Source: Nocardioides panacisoli (GTDB lineage: Bacteria > Actinomycetota > Actinomycetes > Propionibacteriales > Nocardioidaceae). From it: a stretch of DNA of 64,000 nt. The stretch lies in the NCBI RefSeq assembly GCF_019448235.1, contig NZ_CP080409.1, positions 1,860,001 to 1,924,000 on the forward strand, given 5' to 3'. Of this stretch, positions 50,224 to 59,059 are shown piece by piece; the stretch's first letter is position 1, and each line of letters begins with the position of its first letter. The notes below the pieces were generated by a model. It did not search any database and had not been told where the DNA came from. It was given only the letters and a program-made list of their open reading frames with translations. The translations under genes were made by a program, and so were the position numbers.

Positions 50224-51485
50224 TGCTCGGCCTCCTCAGTCGTGCCCGACAGGTGCAGTCGCACCTCGGTCCCCTCGCCGGGCCCGGAACGGATCTCGGC
50301 GGTGCCTCCGTGGCGGGCCATGCGGTCGATGATGCTGCCCCGCACGCCGAGCCGCCCCTCCGGGGTGGCGTCGGGGTCGAACCCGGCGCCCCGGTCACGC
50401 ACGAAGACGTCGAGGGAGTCGTCGGTGATCTCGGCGTAGACGTCGACCCGGTCCACGCCGGCGTGCTTGGCCGCGTTCGTGAGGGCCTCGCGTGCGGCGG
50501 CCACCACGGGTCGTTCGCCCTCGCCGAGGTCGCGGTCGCCGACAGCGACGACGTCCACCGCGATGCCCCACCGGTCCTCGAGGTCCGCGGCGATCGCGCG
50601 CAGCGCACTGGCGACCGTGCGCTCGTCGGCCGTCTCGCCGGAGTAGAGCCAGGACCGCAGGTCCCGCTCCTGTGCCCGCGCGAGCCGGGACGCGTCGGCC
50701 GGGTTCTTCTGGATCAGTGCCAGCGTCTGCAGCACCGAGTCGTGCAGGTGCGCGGCGACGTCGGCCCGTTCCTGCGTCCGGACCCGCTCGGCGCGCTCGT
50801 CGGTGAGCTCGGTCGCGAGCCGGTAGACCCACGGCCCCGCGACCACGAGGATGCCCGCGACGCCCAGCAGCGTGGCGATGGTGATGTCACGCGCCAACGA
50901 GAACGACCCACCCCGCAGCGCGAACAGCACCAGCGCCCCCAGCACCAGGACGGCTCCCGCGGCGAGCCGTGCGTACGCCGCCCACCCGCCACGACCGAGC
51001 ACGACCCGGGAGATGTCCACCCGACCGGTCGCGTCGAGCCAGCGTTCGCGCTGCGCCTCGTCGGCCTGCCGCCACAGCAGGGCGACACCGACGATGCCGA
51101 TCGCGACCGGCCACACCCAGGTCGCGCCGCCACCCAGCACGAACAGCAGCCCCAGTCCGACCGCGCCGAGAGCGACGATCGGTCCGGCGTCACGGACCCG
51201 CGGCCGATGCCGTGGGCGGCGGCCGTCGCGGCTCGCACTCTCCAGGCCCGGCGGGGCGGCCGGGCGCGGCGGACTCGCCGGGAGCATCACCCAGAGGCCG
51301 GCGTAGAAGGCGATGCCGATACCGCCCGCCGCCGCGGCGAGCACGAACCCCACGCGTACCCACAGCACGGGCACCGCGAGGTGGTGGGCCAGGCCCGCCG
51401 CGACGCCCCCGATGAGCTGGTCATCGGGGTCGCGGTGGGCGCGGCGCACCTCGCGCACCGGCGGTGCGGACGGGACGGTCGACAT
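50220..51485 (-). CDS. PspC-domain histidine kinase
   Basis: A 421-aa membrane sensor kinase. An N-terminal PspC domain (LIGGVAAGLAHHLAVPVLWV) is followed by further helices to about residue 210. The dimerisation/phosphoacceptor region HLHDSVLQTLALIQKN is of HisKA_3 type, and the HATPase_c domain has EALTNAAKHAG (N box) and DRGAGFDP (G1). Kinases of this build sense envelope stress in actinobacteria. ATG 51485 starts the gene, with 144 bp to the divergent PspC/LiaF-like gene. Confidence 0.92.
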   Translation of the reverse strand: MSTVPSAPPVREVRRAHRDPDDQLIGGVAAGLAHHLAVPVLWVRVGFVLAAAAGGIGIAFYAGLWVMLPASPPRPAAPPGLESASRDGRRPRHRPRVRDAGPIVALGAVGLGLLFVLGGGATWVWPVAIGIVGVALLWRQADEAQRERWLDATGRVDISRVVLGRGGWAAYARLAAGAVLVLGALVLFALRGGSFSLARDITIATLLGVAGILVVAGPWVYRLATELTDERAERVRTQERADVAAHLHDSVLQTLALIQKNPADASRLARAQERDLRSWLYSGETADERTVASALRAIAADLEDRWGIAVDVVAVGDRDLGEGERPVVAAAREALTNAAKHAGVDRVDVYAEITDDSLDVFVRDRGAGFDPDATPEGRLGVRGSIIDRMARHGGTAEIRSGPGEGTEVRLHLSGTTEEAEQ

Positions 51486-51629
51486 GGTGCCTCCATCGTC
51501 ACACGTCGGGTGGCGACGGGGCAGCGGGAATGACCCTGACCCCACCCTGAGGCACCCCCGCAGGAAGCGGGGCGGGATCAGGGCTGTCCCCGATGGTCCG
51601 CCGCCGGGTGATGGCGCAGGATCGTGTCC

Positions 51630-52883
51630 ATGAGTTCCCCACCGCCCGGCGACGCCGGCACCCCCGGCGGCGGCCCGACCGCGACACCGCCTCCGCCGCC
51701 CCCGCCCGGTCCCCGGGTGACGCGCGACGAGATCCGCGACCTGCCGCGGCTGCGGCGGAGCGCCAGCGACCGCAAGGTGGCCGGTGTCGCCGGCGGCATC
51801 GCCCGGCACCTCGACATCGACCCGGTGGTCGTGCGCATCGCCTTCGTCGTGCTGGTCTTCTTCGGCGGCGGCGGGTTGCTGCTCTACGGCGCCTGCTGGC
51901 TCTTCGTGCCCGAGGACCGCACCCACCAGGCGGTCGTCAACGTCGACGGTCGCAGCCGCGCCACGATCCTCGTGGTCGCCGGCGGCCTCGCCGCCCTGGC
52001 TGCGGTGGGCGACACCCTCGGCGGCTTCGGGTTCCCCTGGCCGCTGGCCATCGCGGCGGTGGTCGTCGCGATCTACCTCGCCGTACGACGCCACCCCGGC
52101 GGCGACCGCCCCGACGCTGAACGCGGGAGCGGGCCCGACGCGGATGCGGCGTCGTACGCGTCCGGCTACACCGACGCCTACACCGATGCCTACGCCTCGG
52201 CGTACGGCGGCACGTGGGCCGGCCCCGAGGACTCCCGTGACGTCGTGTGGCGCGACCCGCGCCGTGCGGGGCCGCTGTGGTTCGGCTTCACGCTCGCGCT
52301 GGCCGCCGTGGCCACCGGGGTGCTGCTCACGCTGCAGCTGGCCGGCCTCGCCGTGCCGCTGGCGGCGTACCCGGCCGTGGTCGTGGCCGCCTGCGGTGTG
52401 ATGCTGCTGGTCGGCGCCTTCTACGGCCGCGCCGGTGGCCTGGTCCCGCTCGGCCTGCTGGCCGCGATCGCGACGCTGGTGCTCTCGGTGAGCGTGCCGC
52501 TCTCGGACAGCATGGTCAGTGTCGGCCAGACGCGGGTGACGCCCGAGCGGCTCTCCCAGCTCGAGGATGACTACGCGGTCGGCATGGGCGAGATCAAGCT
52601 GGACCTGACCGAGGTGGACCTCGACGACCTCGACGCGACCGACCGGCACGACCTCGACCTGGACCTCGGCATCGGCCACGTCCAGGTGCTGGTGCCCGCC
52701 AGCGGCCTCGCCGTGCAGGGCGAGGCGGACATCGTCGTCGGTGAGATCAAGGTCTTCGGCGACACCTACTCCGACTCGGCCGACCGCATCAGCTACGGCG
52801 AGGACGACTGGCCGGTGCTGCACATCGACGCCGACGGCCGGATCGGACAGATCGAGATCATCACCCCCGAGGACCTGCCATGA
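51630..52883 (+). CDS. PspC-domain protein with LiaF-like C-terminal domain
   Basis: A 417-aa membrane protein. A Pro-rich N-terminus leads to a PspC domain (RKVAGVAGGIARHLDIDPVV). Four further helices and a Tyr/Ala/Asp-rich spacer (ASGYTDAYTDAYASAYGG) follow. The C-terminal beta domain (GEIKLDLTEVDLDDL, LGIGHVQVLVPA, VGEIKVFG) resembles the LiaF/toast-rack fold. LiaF-type proteins restrain a partner kinase; the divergent PspC kinase is the natural candidate (inference). ATG 51630 is used; GTG 51624 is two codons earlier. The next gene overlaps its stop (ATGA). Confidence 0.87.
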   Translation: MSSPPPGDAGTPGGGPTATPPPPPPPGPRVTRDEIRDLPRLRRSASDRKVAGVAGGIARHLDIDPVVVRIAFVVLVFFGGGGLLLYGACWLFVPEDRTHQAVVNVDGRSRATILVVAGGLAALAAVGDTLGGFGFPWPLAIAAVVVAIYLAVRRHPGGDRPDAERGSGPDADAASYASGYTDAYTDAYASAYGGTWAGPEDSRDVVWRDPRRAGPLWFGFTLALAAVATGVLLTLQLAGLAVPLAAYPAVVVAACGVMLLVGAFYGRAGGLVPLGLLAAIATLVLSVSVPLSDSMVSVGQTRVTPERLSQLEDDYAVGMGEIKLDLTEVDLDDLDATDRHDLDLDLGIGHVQVLVPASGLAVQGEADIVVGEIKVFGDTYSDSADRISYGEDDWPVLHIDADGRIGQIEIITPEDLP

Positions 52884-53218
52884 ACTGGAGCGAGCACCCC
52901 GAGGACCTCCCCGAGGAGGAGTACCGGGCCACGACGGACGAGTACGAGTCCTACCCGCCCCGGGAGGAGCCGACCACGCCCACCACGACGATGCCGACCG
53001 TGACGTCGGGTCGGCACCCGGTCAACGTCGGCCACCTGGTCATGGGAGTGGCGTTCCTGGGGCTGACCCTCGTGTGGGCGCTGGTCGTGAGCGATGCCGT
53101 GTCGCTGGCCGACCACCAGTGGCTGCTGCCCGCACCGTGGATCATCGCCGGTGCGGCGGGCCTCGCCGCGTCGGCGGGCAGCCGGGCACGTCGGGCCACG
53201 ACGCCGCGGCGTCCGTGA
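52880..53218 (+). CDS. Small membrane protein downstream of PspC/LiaF-like gene
   Basis: A 112-aa protein with a 48-residue acidic, Pro/Thr-rich N-terminus and two hydrophobic segments (about 50-70 and 82-100), then a basic tail. The ATG overlaps the previous stop as ATGA, so it belongs to the same transcript. No family was recognised; a role in the envelope-stress module is inferred only from position. Confidence 0.7.
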   Translation: MNWSEHPEDLPEEEYRATTDEYESYPPREEPTTPTTTMPTVTSGRHPVNVGHLVMGVAFLGLTLVWALVVSDAVSLADHQWLLPAPWIIAGAAGLAASAGSRARRATTPRRP

Positions 53219-53230
53219 CACGCTGGGGGC

Positions 53231-53785
53231 ATGCGCACCGACCAGGGAGCAGCGTGGCCTCGGACCGCGGCCGCCGTGGTGGTGACCATCGCCGTGGTGG
53301 CGGTCGTCGTCGCGGCGGTCAACCTGTCCGGCAGCGGCGACGAGGAGACCGACTCGGCCACTGACCCGGCGAGCCAGACGCCGCCACCCCCGCCGGAGTG
53401 CCCCGAGGCGCCCGCCGAGGGTGAGACCGACCCGATCGACGAGATCGACCCGGACGCGCCGGACGCGGTGCCCGCGGGGGCGACCTCGGTCCGCTTGTGC
53501 CAAGGCGTCGGCACGAAACTCAGGGAGCCCGACCTGCTGATGGAGCACAGCGTCGCGCGCCTGACGAAGTACATCAACCGGCTCGAGCAGCGCGGCGAGA
53601 AGCCCGAGATGTGCACCCAGGACATCGGTCCCGGCTACCGCTTGGTCTTCGGCTACCCCGACGGCAGCGAGTTCACCGTCTCAGGCAAGAGCTACGGGTG
53701 CCGCGAACTGGTCGTCGGCAGTGCCTACCGCATCGGCGGTGAGGACCTGCTCTACTCGTTCCTGACCTGGCATCACGAGCCCTGA
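53231..53785 (+). CDS. Membrane-anchored extracytoplasmic protein of unknown function
   Basis: A 184-aa protein with an N-terminal signal anchor (AAAVVVTIAVVAVVVAAVNL, residues 13-32), an Asp/Pro-rich linker and a 110-residue exported domain. Cysteines at VRLCQGVG, EMCTQDIG and YGCRELV may form disulfides. ATG 53231 is 12 bp after the previous stop, suggesting the same transcript. Its 3' end overlaps the convergent npdG gene by 13 bases. No known family was recognised. Confidence 0.7.
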   Translation: MRTDQGAAWPRTAAAVVVTIAVVAVVVAAVNLSGSGDEETDSATDPASQTPPPPPECPEAPAEGETDPIDEIDPDAPDAVPAGATSVRLCQGVGTKLREPDLLMEHSVARLTKYINRLEQRGEKPEMCTQDIGPGYRLVFGYPDGSEFTVSGKSYGCRELVVGSAYRIGGEDLLYSFLTWHHEP

Positions 53786-54468
53786 CCCTCGACCGGGAGT
53801 CCGGTCACCCGGATGCCCGAGTGGGCCTTGTAGCGCCGGTTGATCGAGATCAGCACCGCCGTGAACGGCTCGAGCTGGCGAGCGAGCCGCAGCTTGCCGC
53901 CGTCGATGCCGCGCCGACCGGTGACCGCGGCGGCGAGGTCCATGGCGACCTGCTTGGTGTCCTTGACGTCGCCGACGACGATGACGTCCTCGTCGAGGAA
54001 GTCCTCCTCGCTCCACAGCCCGATGGCGGACACGTTGTGGAACGCACCGACGACCGTGGCCTCGGGAGCGAGCTCCTGGGCCGACTCGGCCGCCGACCCC
54101 TCGCCGCCGTTGATCACCTGGCCGTGGGCTCCGCGCTTGTCGAAGGCCAACGGGTTCACGCAGGAGATGACGGTCTTGCCCGCGAGGTCGAGCGAGGCGA
54201 CCAGCTCGTCGTGGCCGTCGTACGGGACCGCGAGCAGCACGACCTCGCACTGGGCGACGGCATCGGCGTTGGCGGCGCCCGTCACGGTGCCGGCACCGCT
54301 GATGCCCTCGAGGCGATCGGTGACCTCGGCGGCCACGGCCTCGCCCTTCTCGGCGGTCCGCGACCCCAGCACCACCCGGTGCCCGGCTCGCGCGAACCGG
54401 TAGCCCAGTCCCTTGCCCTGCGGGCCCGTGCCGCCGATGACGGCGACCTCGTACGTCGTGTCAGTCAC
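53773..54468 (-). CDS. npdG: NADPH-dependent F420 reductase
   Basis: A 231-aa F420:NADP+ oxidoreductase. The Rossmann motif VIGGTGPQGKGLGYRFA is at the N-terminus, and LGSRTAEKGEAVA supplies residues for the NADP phosphate. LLAVPYDGH, SCVNPL and GAFHNVSA are family blocks. It shuttles hydride between NADPH and coenzyme F420. GTG 54468 has GAGGAGG six bases upstream and is preferred over a longer start. It diverges from the F420-dependent LLM oxidoreductase gene across a region with a perfect palindrome. Confidence 0.92.
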   Translation of the reverse strand: MTDTTYEVAVIGGTGPQGKGLGYRFARAGHRVVLGSRTAEKGEAVAAEVTDRLEGISGAGTVTGAANADAVAQCEVVLLAVPYDGHDELVASLDLAGKTVISCVNPLAFDKRGAHGQVINGGEGSAAESAQELAPEATVVGAFHNVSAIGLWSEEDFLDEDVIVVGDVKDTKQVAMDLAAAVTGRRGIDGGKLRLARQLEPFTAVLISINRRYKAHSGIRVTGLPVEGQGS

Positions 54469-54536
54469 TGGTCCTCCTCGTTCCGCAGCGTCCCACACCG
54501 TGGGCAGTCCGGTGGACCCGGTCTCACCCTTGCGAT

Positions 54537-54557
54537 TGTGACAGTAATACTGTCACA
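54537..54557. promoter_or_regulatory. Perfect 21-base palindrome, probable operator between npdG and LLM oxidoreductase genes
   Basis: TGTGACAGTA, a central A, and TACTGTCACA form an exact inverted repeat, 43 bases from the LLM oxidoreductase start and 69 bases from the npdG start. Form and length are typical of a TetR or FadR-class operator. No regulator gene is adjacent. The inner half-sites GACAG/CTGTC match those in the P450/tetR gap. Confidence 0.7.
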
Positions 54558-54599
54558 GTTGATCCGCCCCTCGAACACGGTCCCCGGAAAGGGATGACA

Positions 54600-55628
54600 A
54601 TGAAGCTCTCGATGCCGCTGGTCTACGCCGGCAACCCCCGCGAGTCCGCCGACCAGGTCGCCGCCCTGGAGAAGGCCGGGCTCGACCGGATCTGGGTCGC
54701 CGAGCCCTACGGGTTCGACGCCCCGACGCTGATGGGCTACCTCGCCGCCAAGACCGAGACGGTCGAGATCGGCGCCGGCATCCTCAACGTCTTCTCCCGC
54801 ACGCCCGGCGCGATGCTGCAGACCGCGGCCGGGCTCGACAACGTGACCGGCGGCCGGGCCGTGATCGGCCTGGGCGCCTCCGGCCCGCAGGTCATCGAGG
54901 GCTTCCACGGCCTGCCGTACGAGCGTCCGCTGGGCCGCACGCGGGAGATGATCGACATCCTGCGGATGGGGCTGCGCCGCGAGAAGCTGGAGTACGACGG
55001 CCGCAACTTCACCCTGCCGCTGCCCGCCGACCAGGGCCTGGGCCTGGGCAAGCCACTGAAGCTGCTCAACCAGCCCGAGCGCCCCGACGTCCCGCTGTGG
55101 GTCGCCGCCCTGGGCGACAAGAACGTCGCGATGACCGCCGAGGTCGCCGACGGGTGGCTGCCGTTCCTCTTCCTGCCCGAGAAGGCCCACCAGGTGTGGG
55201 GCGAGTCCCTGGAGCGCGGCAAGGCCAAGCGCTCCCCCGAGCTCGGTCCGCTGCAGGTCGCCGCCGGCGGCGCGGTCGCGATCGGCGAGGACGTCAAGGG
55301 CGTCCTGGACTTCATGCGGCCCGTCTACGCGCTCTACGTCGGCGGCATGGGCTCGCGGGAGAAGAACTTCTACAACCAGCTCGCCTGCGACTACGGCTTC
55401 GAGGCCGAGGCCAAGAAGATCCAGGACCTCTACCTGTCCGGCAAGAAGAAGGAGGCCGAGGCCGAGGTGCCCCTCGCCTGGCTCGAGGCCGGCAACCTCG
55501 TCGGGCCCGAGTCCTACGTCAAGGAGCGCATCGAGGCGTTCCGCGAGGCCGGCGTCACCGAACTCCAGGTCACCCCGATGACCGAGGACCCCGCAGCAAC
55601 CATCGCCCAGATCAAGGAGTGGCTCTGA
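54600..55628 (+). CDS. LLM-class F420-dependent oxidoreductase
   Basis: A 342-aa luciferase-like monooxygenase family protein (TIM barrel). MKLSMPLVYAGNPRESADQV at the N-terminus, WVAEPYGFDAPTLMGYLAAK, and GLGASGPQVIEGFHG are typical of the F420-dependent branch. It likely reduces or oxidises a substrate with F420; which one is unknown. AAGGG lies six bases before ATG 54600; ATG 54594 is two codons earlier. Its stop overlaps the acyl-CoA dehydrogenase start (TGATG), suggesting work on an acyl-CoA or fatty compound. Confidence 0.9.
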   Translation: MKLSMPLVYAGNPRESADQVAALEKAGLDRIWVAEPYGFDAPTLMGYLAAKTETVEIGAGILNVFSRTPGAMLQTAAGLDNVTGGRAVIGLGASGPQVIEGFHGLPYERPLGRTREMIDILRMGLRREKLEYDGRNFTLPLPADQGLGLGKPLKLLNQPERPDVPLWVAALGDKNVAMTAEVADGWLPFLFLPEKAHQVWGESLERGKAKRSPELGPLQVAAGGAVAIGEDVKGVLDFMRPVYALYVGGMGSREKNFYNQLACDYGFEAEAKKIQDLYLSGKKKEAEAEVPLAWLEAGNLVGPESYVKERIEAFREAGVTELQVTPMTEDPAATIAQIKEWL

Positions 55629-56776
55629 TGCCCGACCAGCCGTCCATCTACGAGACCGAGCACGAGGACTTCCGTGCGACCGCCCGCGCCTTCATGGACA
55701 AGGAGGTCGCGCCGTACCACGAGCAGTGGGAGAAGGACGGTCAGGTCAGCCGCGAGCTGTGGCGCAAGGCCGGCGACACCGGCCTGCTGTGCTTCGACGT
55801 CCCCGAGGAGTACGGCGGCCTCGGCGTCAAGGACTTCCGCTACAACATGATCGTGGCCGAGGAGCTCGCCCGGGTGGGTGCCAACGGCCCGGGGTTCGCG
55901 GTGCACACCGACATCATCGTCCCCTACATCACCGCCCTCGGCACCGAGGAGCAGAAGCAGCGCTGGCTGCCCGGGCTCGTCTCGGGCGAGCTGATCTCCT
56001 CGATCGCGATGACCGAGCCGGGCGCCGGGTCGGACCTGCAGGGCATCCGGACGACCGCGGTCGACAAGGGTGACCACTACGTGCTGAACGGGTCGAAGAC
56101 CTTCATCAGCAACGGCATCCTCTCCGACGTGGTCATCGTGGTCGCCCGCACCGACCCCGACGCCGGACACCAGGGCATCAGCCTGCTGGTCGTCGAGCGG
56201 GGCATGGCGGGATTCGAGCGCGGCCGCAACCTGGAGAAGCTCGGCCTGAAGGCCCAGGACACCGCCGAGCTGTCCTTCGACGACGTCCACGTACCCAAGG
56301 AGAACCTGCTCGGCGAGGAGGGCCAGGGCTTCATCTACCTGATGCAGAACCTGCCCCAGGAGCGCGTCTCCATCGCCTGCATCGCCGTCGCCGCGATCGA
56401 GCACGTCCTCAACATCACGCTGGACTACGTCAAGGAGCGGGAGGCGTTCGGCCGCCCGATCGGCAAGTTCCAGAACACCCGTTTCACCATCGCCGAGCTG
56501 GCCACCGAGGCCTACGTCGCCCGCACGTTCGTCAACCACTGCGTGGAGAAGCTCAACGCCGATGACGTCGACACCTCCCTGGCGTCGATGGCGAAGTGGT
56601 GGACCACCGAGCTGCAGAAGAAGGTCGTCGACGAGGCGCTGCAGCTCTTCGGCGGCTACGGCTACATGACCGAGTACCCGATCTCCCGGGCGTACGCCGA
56701 CACCCGGATCCAGACGATCTACGGCGGCACCACCGAGATTCAGAAGGAGATCATCGGCCGGTCGCTCGGCCTCTGA
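55628..56776 (+). CDS. Acyl-CoA dehydrogenase
   Basis: A 382-aa flavoprotein with all acyl-CoA dehydrogenase domains. SIAMTEPGAGSDLQGIRTTA and KTFISNG belong to the middle domain. The C-terminal LFGGYGYMTEYPISRAYADT and QTIYGGTTEIQKEIIGRSL include the FAD-binding and catalytic-base region; the Glu in TTEIQ lies at the short/medium-chain position. It oxidises acyl-CoA to enoyl-CoA. Translation is coupled to the LLM oxidoreductase by TGATG. Confidence 0.94.
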   Translation: MPDQPSIYETEHEDFRATARAFMDKEVAPYHEQWEKDGQVSRELWRKAGDTGLLCFDVPEEYGGLGVKDFRYNMIVAEELARVGANGPGFAVHTDIIVPYITALGTEEQKQRWLPGLVSGELISSIAMTEPGAGSDLQGIRTTAVDKGDHYVLNGSKTFISNGILSDVVIVVARTDPDAGHQGISLLVVERGMAGFERGRNLEKLGLKAQDTAELSFDDVHVPKENLLGEEGQGFIYLMQNLPQERVSIACIAVAAIEHVLNITLDYVKEREAFGRPIGKFQNTRFTIAELATEAYVARTFVNHCVEKLNADDVDTSLASMAKWWTTELQKKVVDEALQLFGGYGYMTEYPISRAYADTRIQTIYGGTTEIQKEIIGRSLGL

Positions 56777-56868
56777 GCCGAGCGCCCTGCGGGGCGCGCC
56801 CGTGAGTCGGTCCGGTTGGGACCACGTTGATAGCCTGAGCCGGTTCTCAGCACCCGACCGAACGAGCC

Positions 56869-59010
56869 ATGACCAACTCAGACACGGCCACGGGCCGCCC
56901 CAGGGCCGCGAAGGTCAAGTTCCGGGGTGACATCCAGGGCATGCGGGCCCTGGCGGTGCTGCTCATCATCGCCTACCACGCCGGCCTGGACCTCTACCCC
57001 GGCGGTTTCGTCACCCTCGACATCTTCTTCGTGATCTCGGGGTTCCTGATCACCTTCCTGCTGTTGAAGGAGATCAACCGGACGGGCACGCTGTCGCTGA
57101 GCACCTTCTACCAGCGCCGGGCCCGCCGCATCCTGCCCGCTGCGACGGTGACGGCGCTCGTCACACTCGCGGCGACCTGGTTCTGGCTCAACCTCATCGC
57201 CGCCGAGGAGGCGGCGTACGACGCGGTGTGGGCGGCGATGTTCGCGGCCAACATCCGCTTCGCGACCGAGAACACCGACTACTTCGCCCAGGGCGAGGCC
57301 CCGTCGCCGTTCCAGCACTACTGGTCGCTGTCGGTCGAGGAGCAGTTCTACGTCTTCCTGCCGCTGCTGCTGCTCGCCTGCGTGGCGTACGCCGCCAAGC
57401 GGGCGGCCACCGGCACGCGGGCCGACCGCGACCCCACGCGCACGATCTTCGTCGCGCTCGCCGTGATCACCGCGCTGAGCTTCGCGTGGTCGATCTACGC
57501 CTCCACGGTCAGCCCGCAGACGGCGTACTTCTCCACGCTCACCCGCATCTGGGAGTTCGGCGTCGGTGGCCTGCTGGCCGTCGTCGCGCCGAAGTACGCC
57601 GGCCCACTCACCGCCCGCGCCCGCAACCTGCTGGGGGTCCTGGGGCTGGTGGCGATCGCGGTCGCCGCCTTCATCATCACCCCGCAGACCGCGTTCCCCG
57701 GCTACGCGGCGCTGCTGCCGGTGCTCGGCACCGCGGCGATCATCTTCGCCGGCACCGAGATGAGCGAGGCGAAGGTCCCCGCGACCCAGCGCGCGCTGGG
57801 CTGCAAGCCGATGCGCCTGATCGGGGACGCGTCGTACTCGCTCTACCTGTGGCACTGGCCGATCATCATCGTGGCCACCCAGTACGTCGGCCGCGACCTG
57901 AGCGCGCGCGGGATGGTCTTCGCCATCGCCATCATCTTCGCGGTCTCCTTCGCCAGCTACTACTGGATCGAGACCCCGCTGCGGCGGGGGCTGCCCAAGA
58001 GCTGGGGCGACGGCCTGGTGCTCTACCCCGCGACGGTGACGATGGTCTGCGCCGCCAGCGTGCTGATCACCGTGACCACCCACGTCGAGATCGACGGCGG
58101 TGGTGGCGCCATCACCACCGAGGAGTTCGACCGGGCGCCGAGTGGTGACGAGCTGGACAGCAACCCGGTCGTGGCACAGGTCCAGGCATCCGCCCGGGCA
58201 GCGCAGGAGGGCGCCGACGTCCCGGCGGACCTCAATCCACCCCTGCTCGAGCTCAAGGACGACATCGCCGACGTCGGCGACTGCGACTACGGCGCCGCTC
58301 CCTGGAGCCTGTGCCCCCGCGGCGACACCGAGTCCGACCGCACGATGGTGGTCCTGGGCAACTCCCACGGCCGGCACTGGATCCCGGCCATCGACAAGAT
58401 CGCCGAGCGCGCCGGCCTCAAGGTCTACTACCTGGTCAAGTCCCAGTGCACGGCCGTCCGCGCGGACCTGCTCCGTGCCGGTGCCGACGAGATCTGGCAG
58501 GAGTGCGAGGACTTCAACGACTGGGCGCAGACCCAGATCGAGGAGATGGAGCCGGAGGTCGTCGCGGTCTCCACCACCGCCGGCACGGGCGTCCTGGTGG
58601 ACGGCGAGCGGGAGACCGACATCGACGTGCTGCTGCCGGCCGTCCGCGACGGCTTCGAGAAGCTCATCACCGAGGTCCAGCCGCACACCGGCGAGGTGGT
58701 CATGCTCGGCGACATCCCCCGCCGGTCCGACCGGATCGGGGAGTGCCTGAGCAACCGTGGAGTGAACCTCGGCGACTGCGCCGGCGGCCCCAGCGGACGC
58801 CAGGGAAAGTTCACCACCGCCAGCGAGGAGGCCGCCGAGAAGACCGGCGCCCGCTACGTCGACACCTGGCCGTGGTTCTGCTCCGACGGGGTGTGCCCGC
58901 CGGTCATCGGCGACACCATCCCCTACCGCGACCGCAACCACATGACCACCGAGTACGCCGAGCAGCTGGCCGAGCCCCTGGGCCGCGCCATGAAGCTCTG
59001 GAACGGGTGA
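56869..59010 (+). CDS. OafA/YrhL-type acyltransferase with C-terminal SGNH domain
   Basis: A 713-aa protein. An acyltransferase_3 membrane domain (about residues 18-400; [20 protein letters not shown] with the catalytic His, [26 protein letters not shown]) is fused to an exported SGNH hydrolase-like domain. That domain has [13 protein letters not shown] (block I) and [10 protein letters not shown] (block V Asp and His). Such proteins O-acetylate surface polysaccharides, peptidoglycan or glycolipids. The GATAGCCT near 56828 is a possible -10 with a 35-base leader; the ribosome-binding site is weak. It is not tightly linked to its neighbours. Confidence 0.9.
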   Translation: MTNSDTATGRPRAAKVKFRGDIQGMRALAVLLIIAYHAGLDLYPGGFVTLDIFFVISGFLITFLLLKEINRTGTLSLSTFYQRRARRILPAATVTALVTLAATWFWLNLIAAEEAAYDAVWAAMFAANIRFATENTDYFAQGEAPSPFQHYWSLSVEEQFYVFLPLLLLACVAYAAKRAATGTRADRDPTRTIFVALAVITALSFAWSIYASTVSPQTAYFSTLTRIWEFGVGGLLAVVAPKYAGPLTARARNLLGVLGLVAIAVAAFIITPQTAFPGYAALLPVLGTAAIIFAGTEMSEAKVPATQRALGCKPMRLIGDASYSLYLWHWPIIIVATQYVGRDLSARGMVFAIAIIFAVSFASYYWIETPLRRGLPKSWGDGLVLYPATVTMVCAASVLITVTTHVEIDGGGGAITTEEFDRAPSGDELDSNPVVAQVQASARAAQEGADVPADLNPPLLELKDDIADVGDCDYGAAPWSLCPRGDTESDRTMVVLGNSHGRHWIPAIDKIAERAGLKVYYLVKSQCTAVRADLLRAGADEIWQECEDFNDWAQTQIEEMEPEVVAVSTTAGTGVLVDGERETDIDVLLPAVRDGFEKLITEVQPHTGEVVMLGDIPRRSDRIGECLSNRGVNLGDCAGGPSGRQGKFTTASEEAAEKTGARYVDTWPWFCSDGVCPPVIGDTIPYRDRNHMTTEYAEQLAEPLGRAMKLWNG

Positions 59011-59043
59011 TGGACCGGGTCCGGGCGACACCCGCCCGGGCGC

Positions 59044-59059
59044 TAGCCTGAGGGGGATG
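59044..59059 (+). promoter_or_regulatory. Probable -10 element giving a leaderless fbiC transcript
   Basis: TAGCCT (59044-59049) is followed by exactly seven bases (GAGGGGG) and the ATG at 59057, which is leaderless spacing. The GGGGG run directly abuts the ATG, too close for a normal Shine-Dalgarno. No clear -35 box was seen. Confidence 0.45.
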
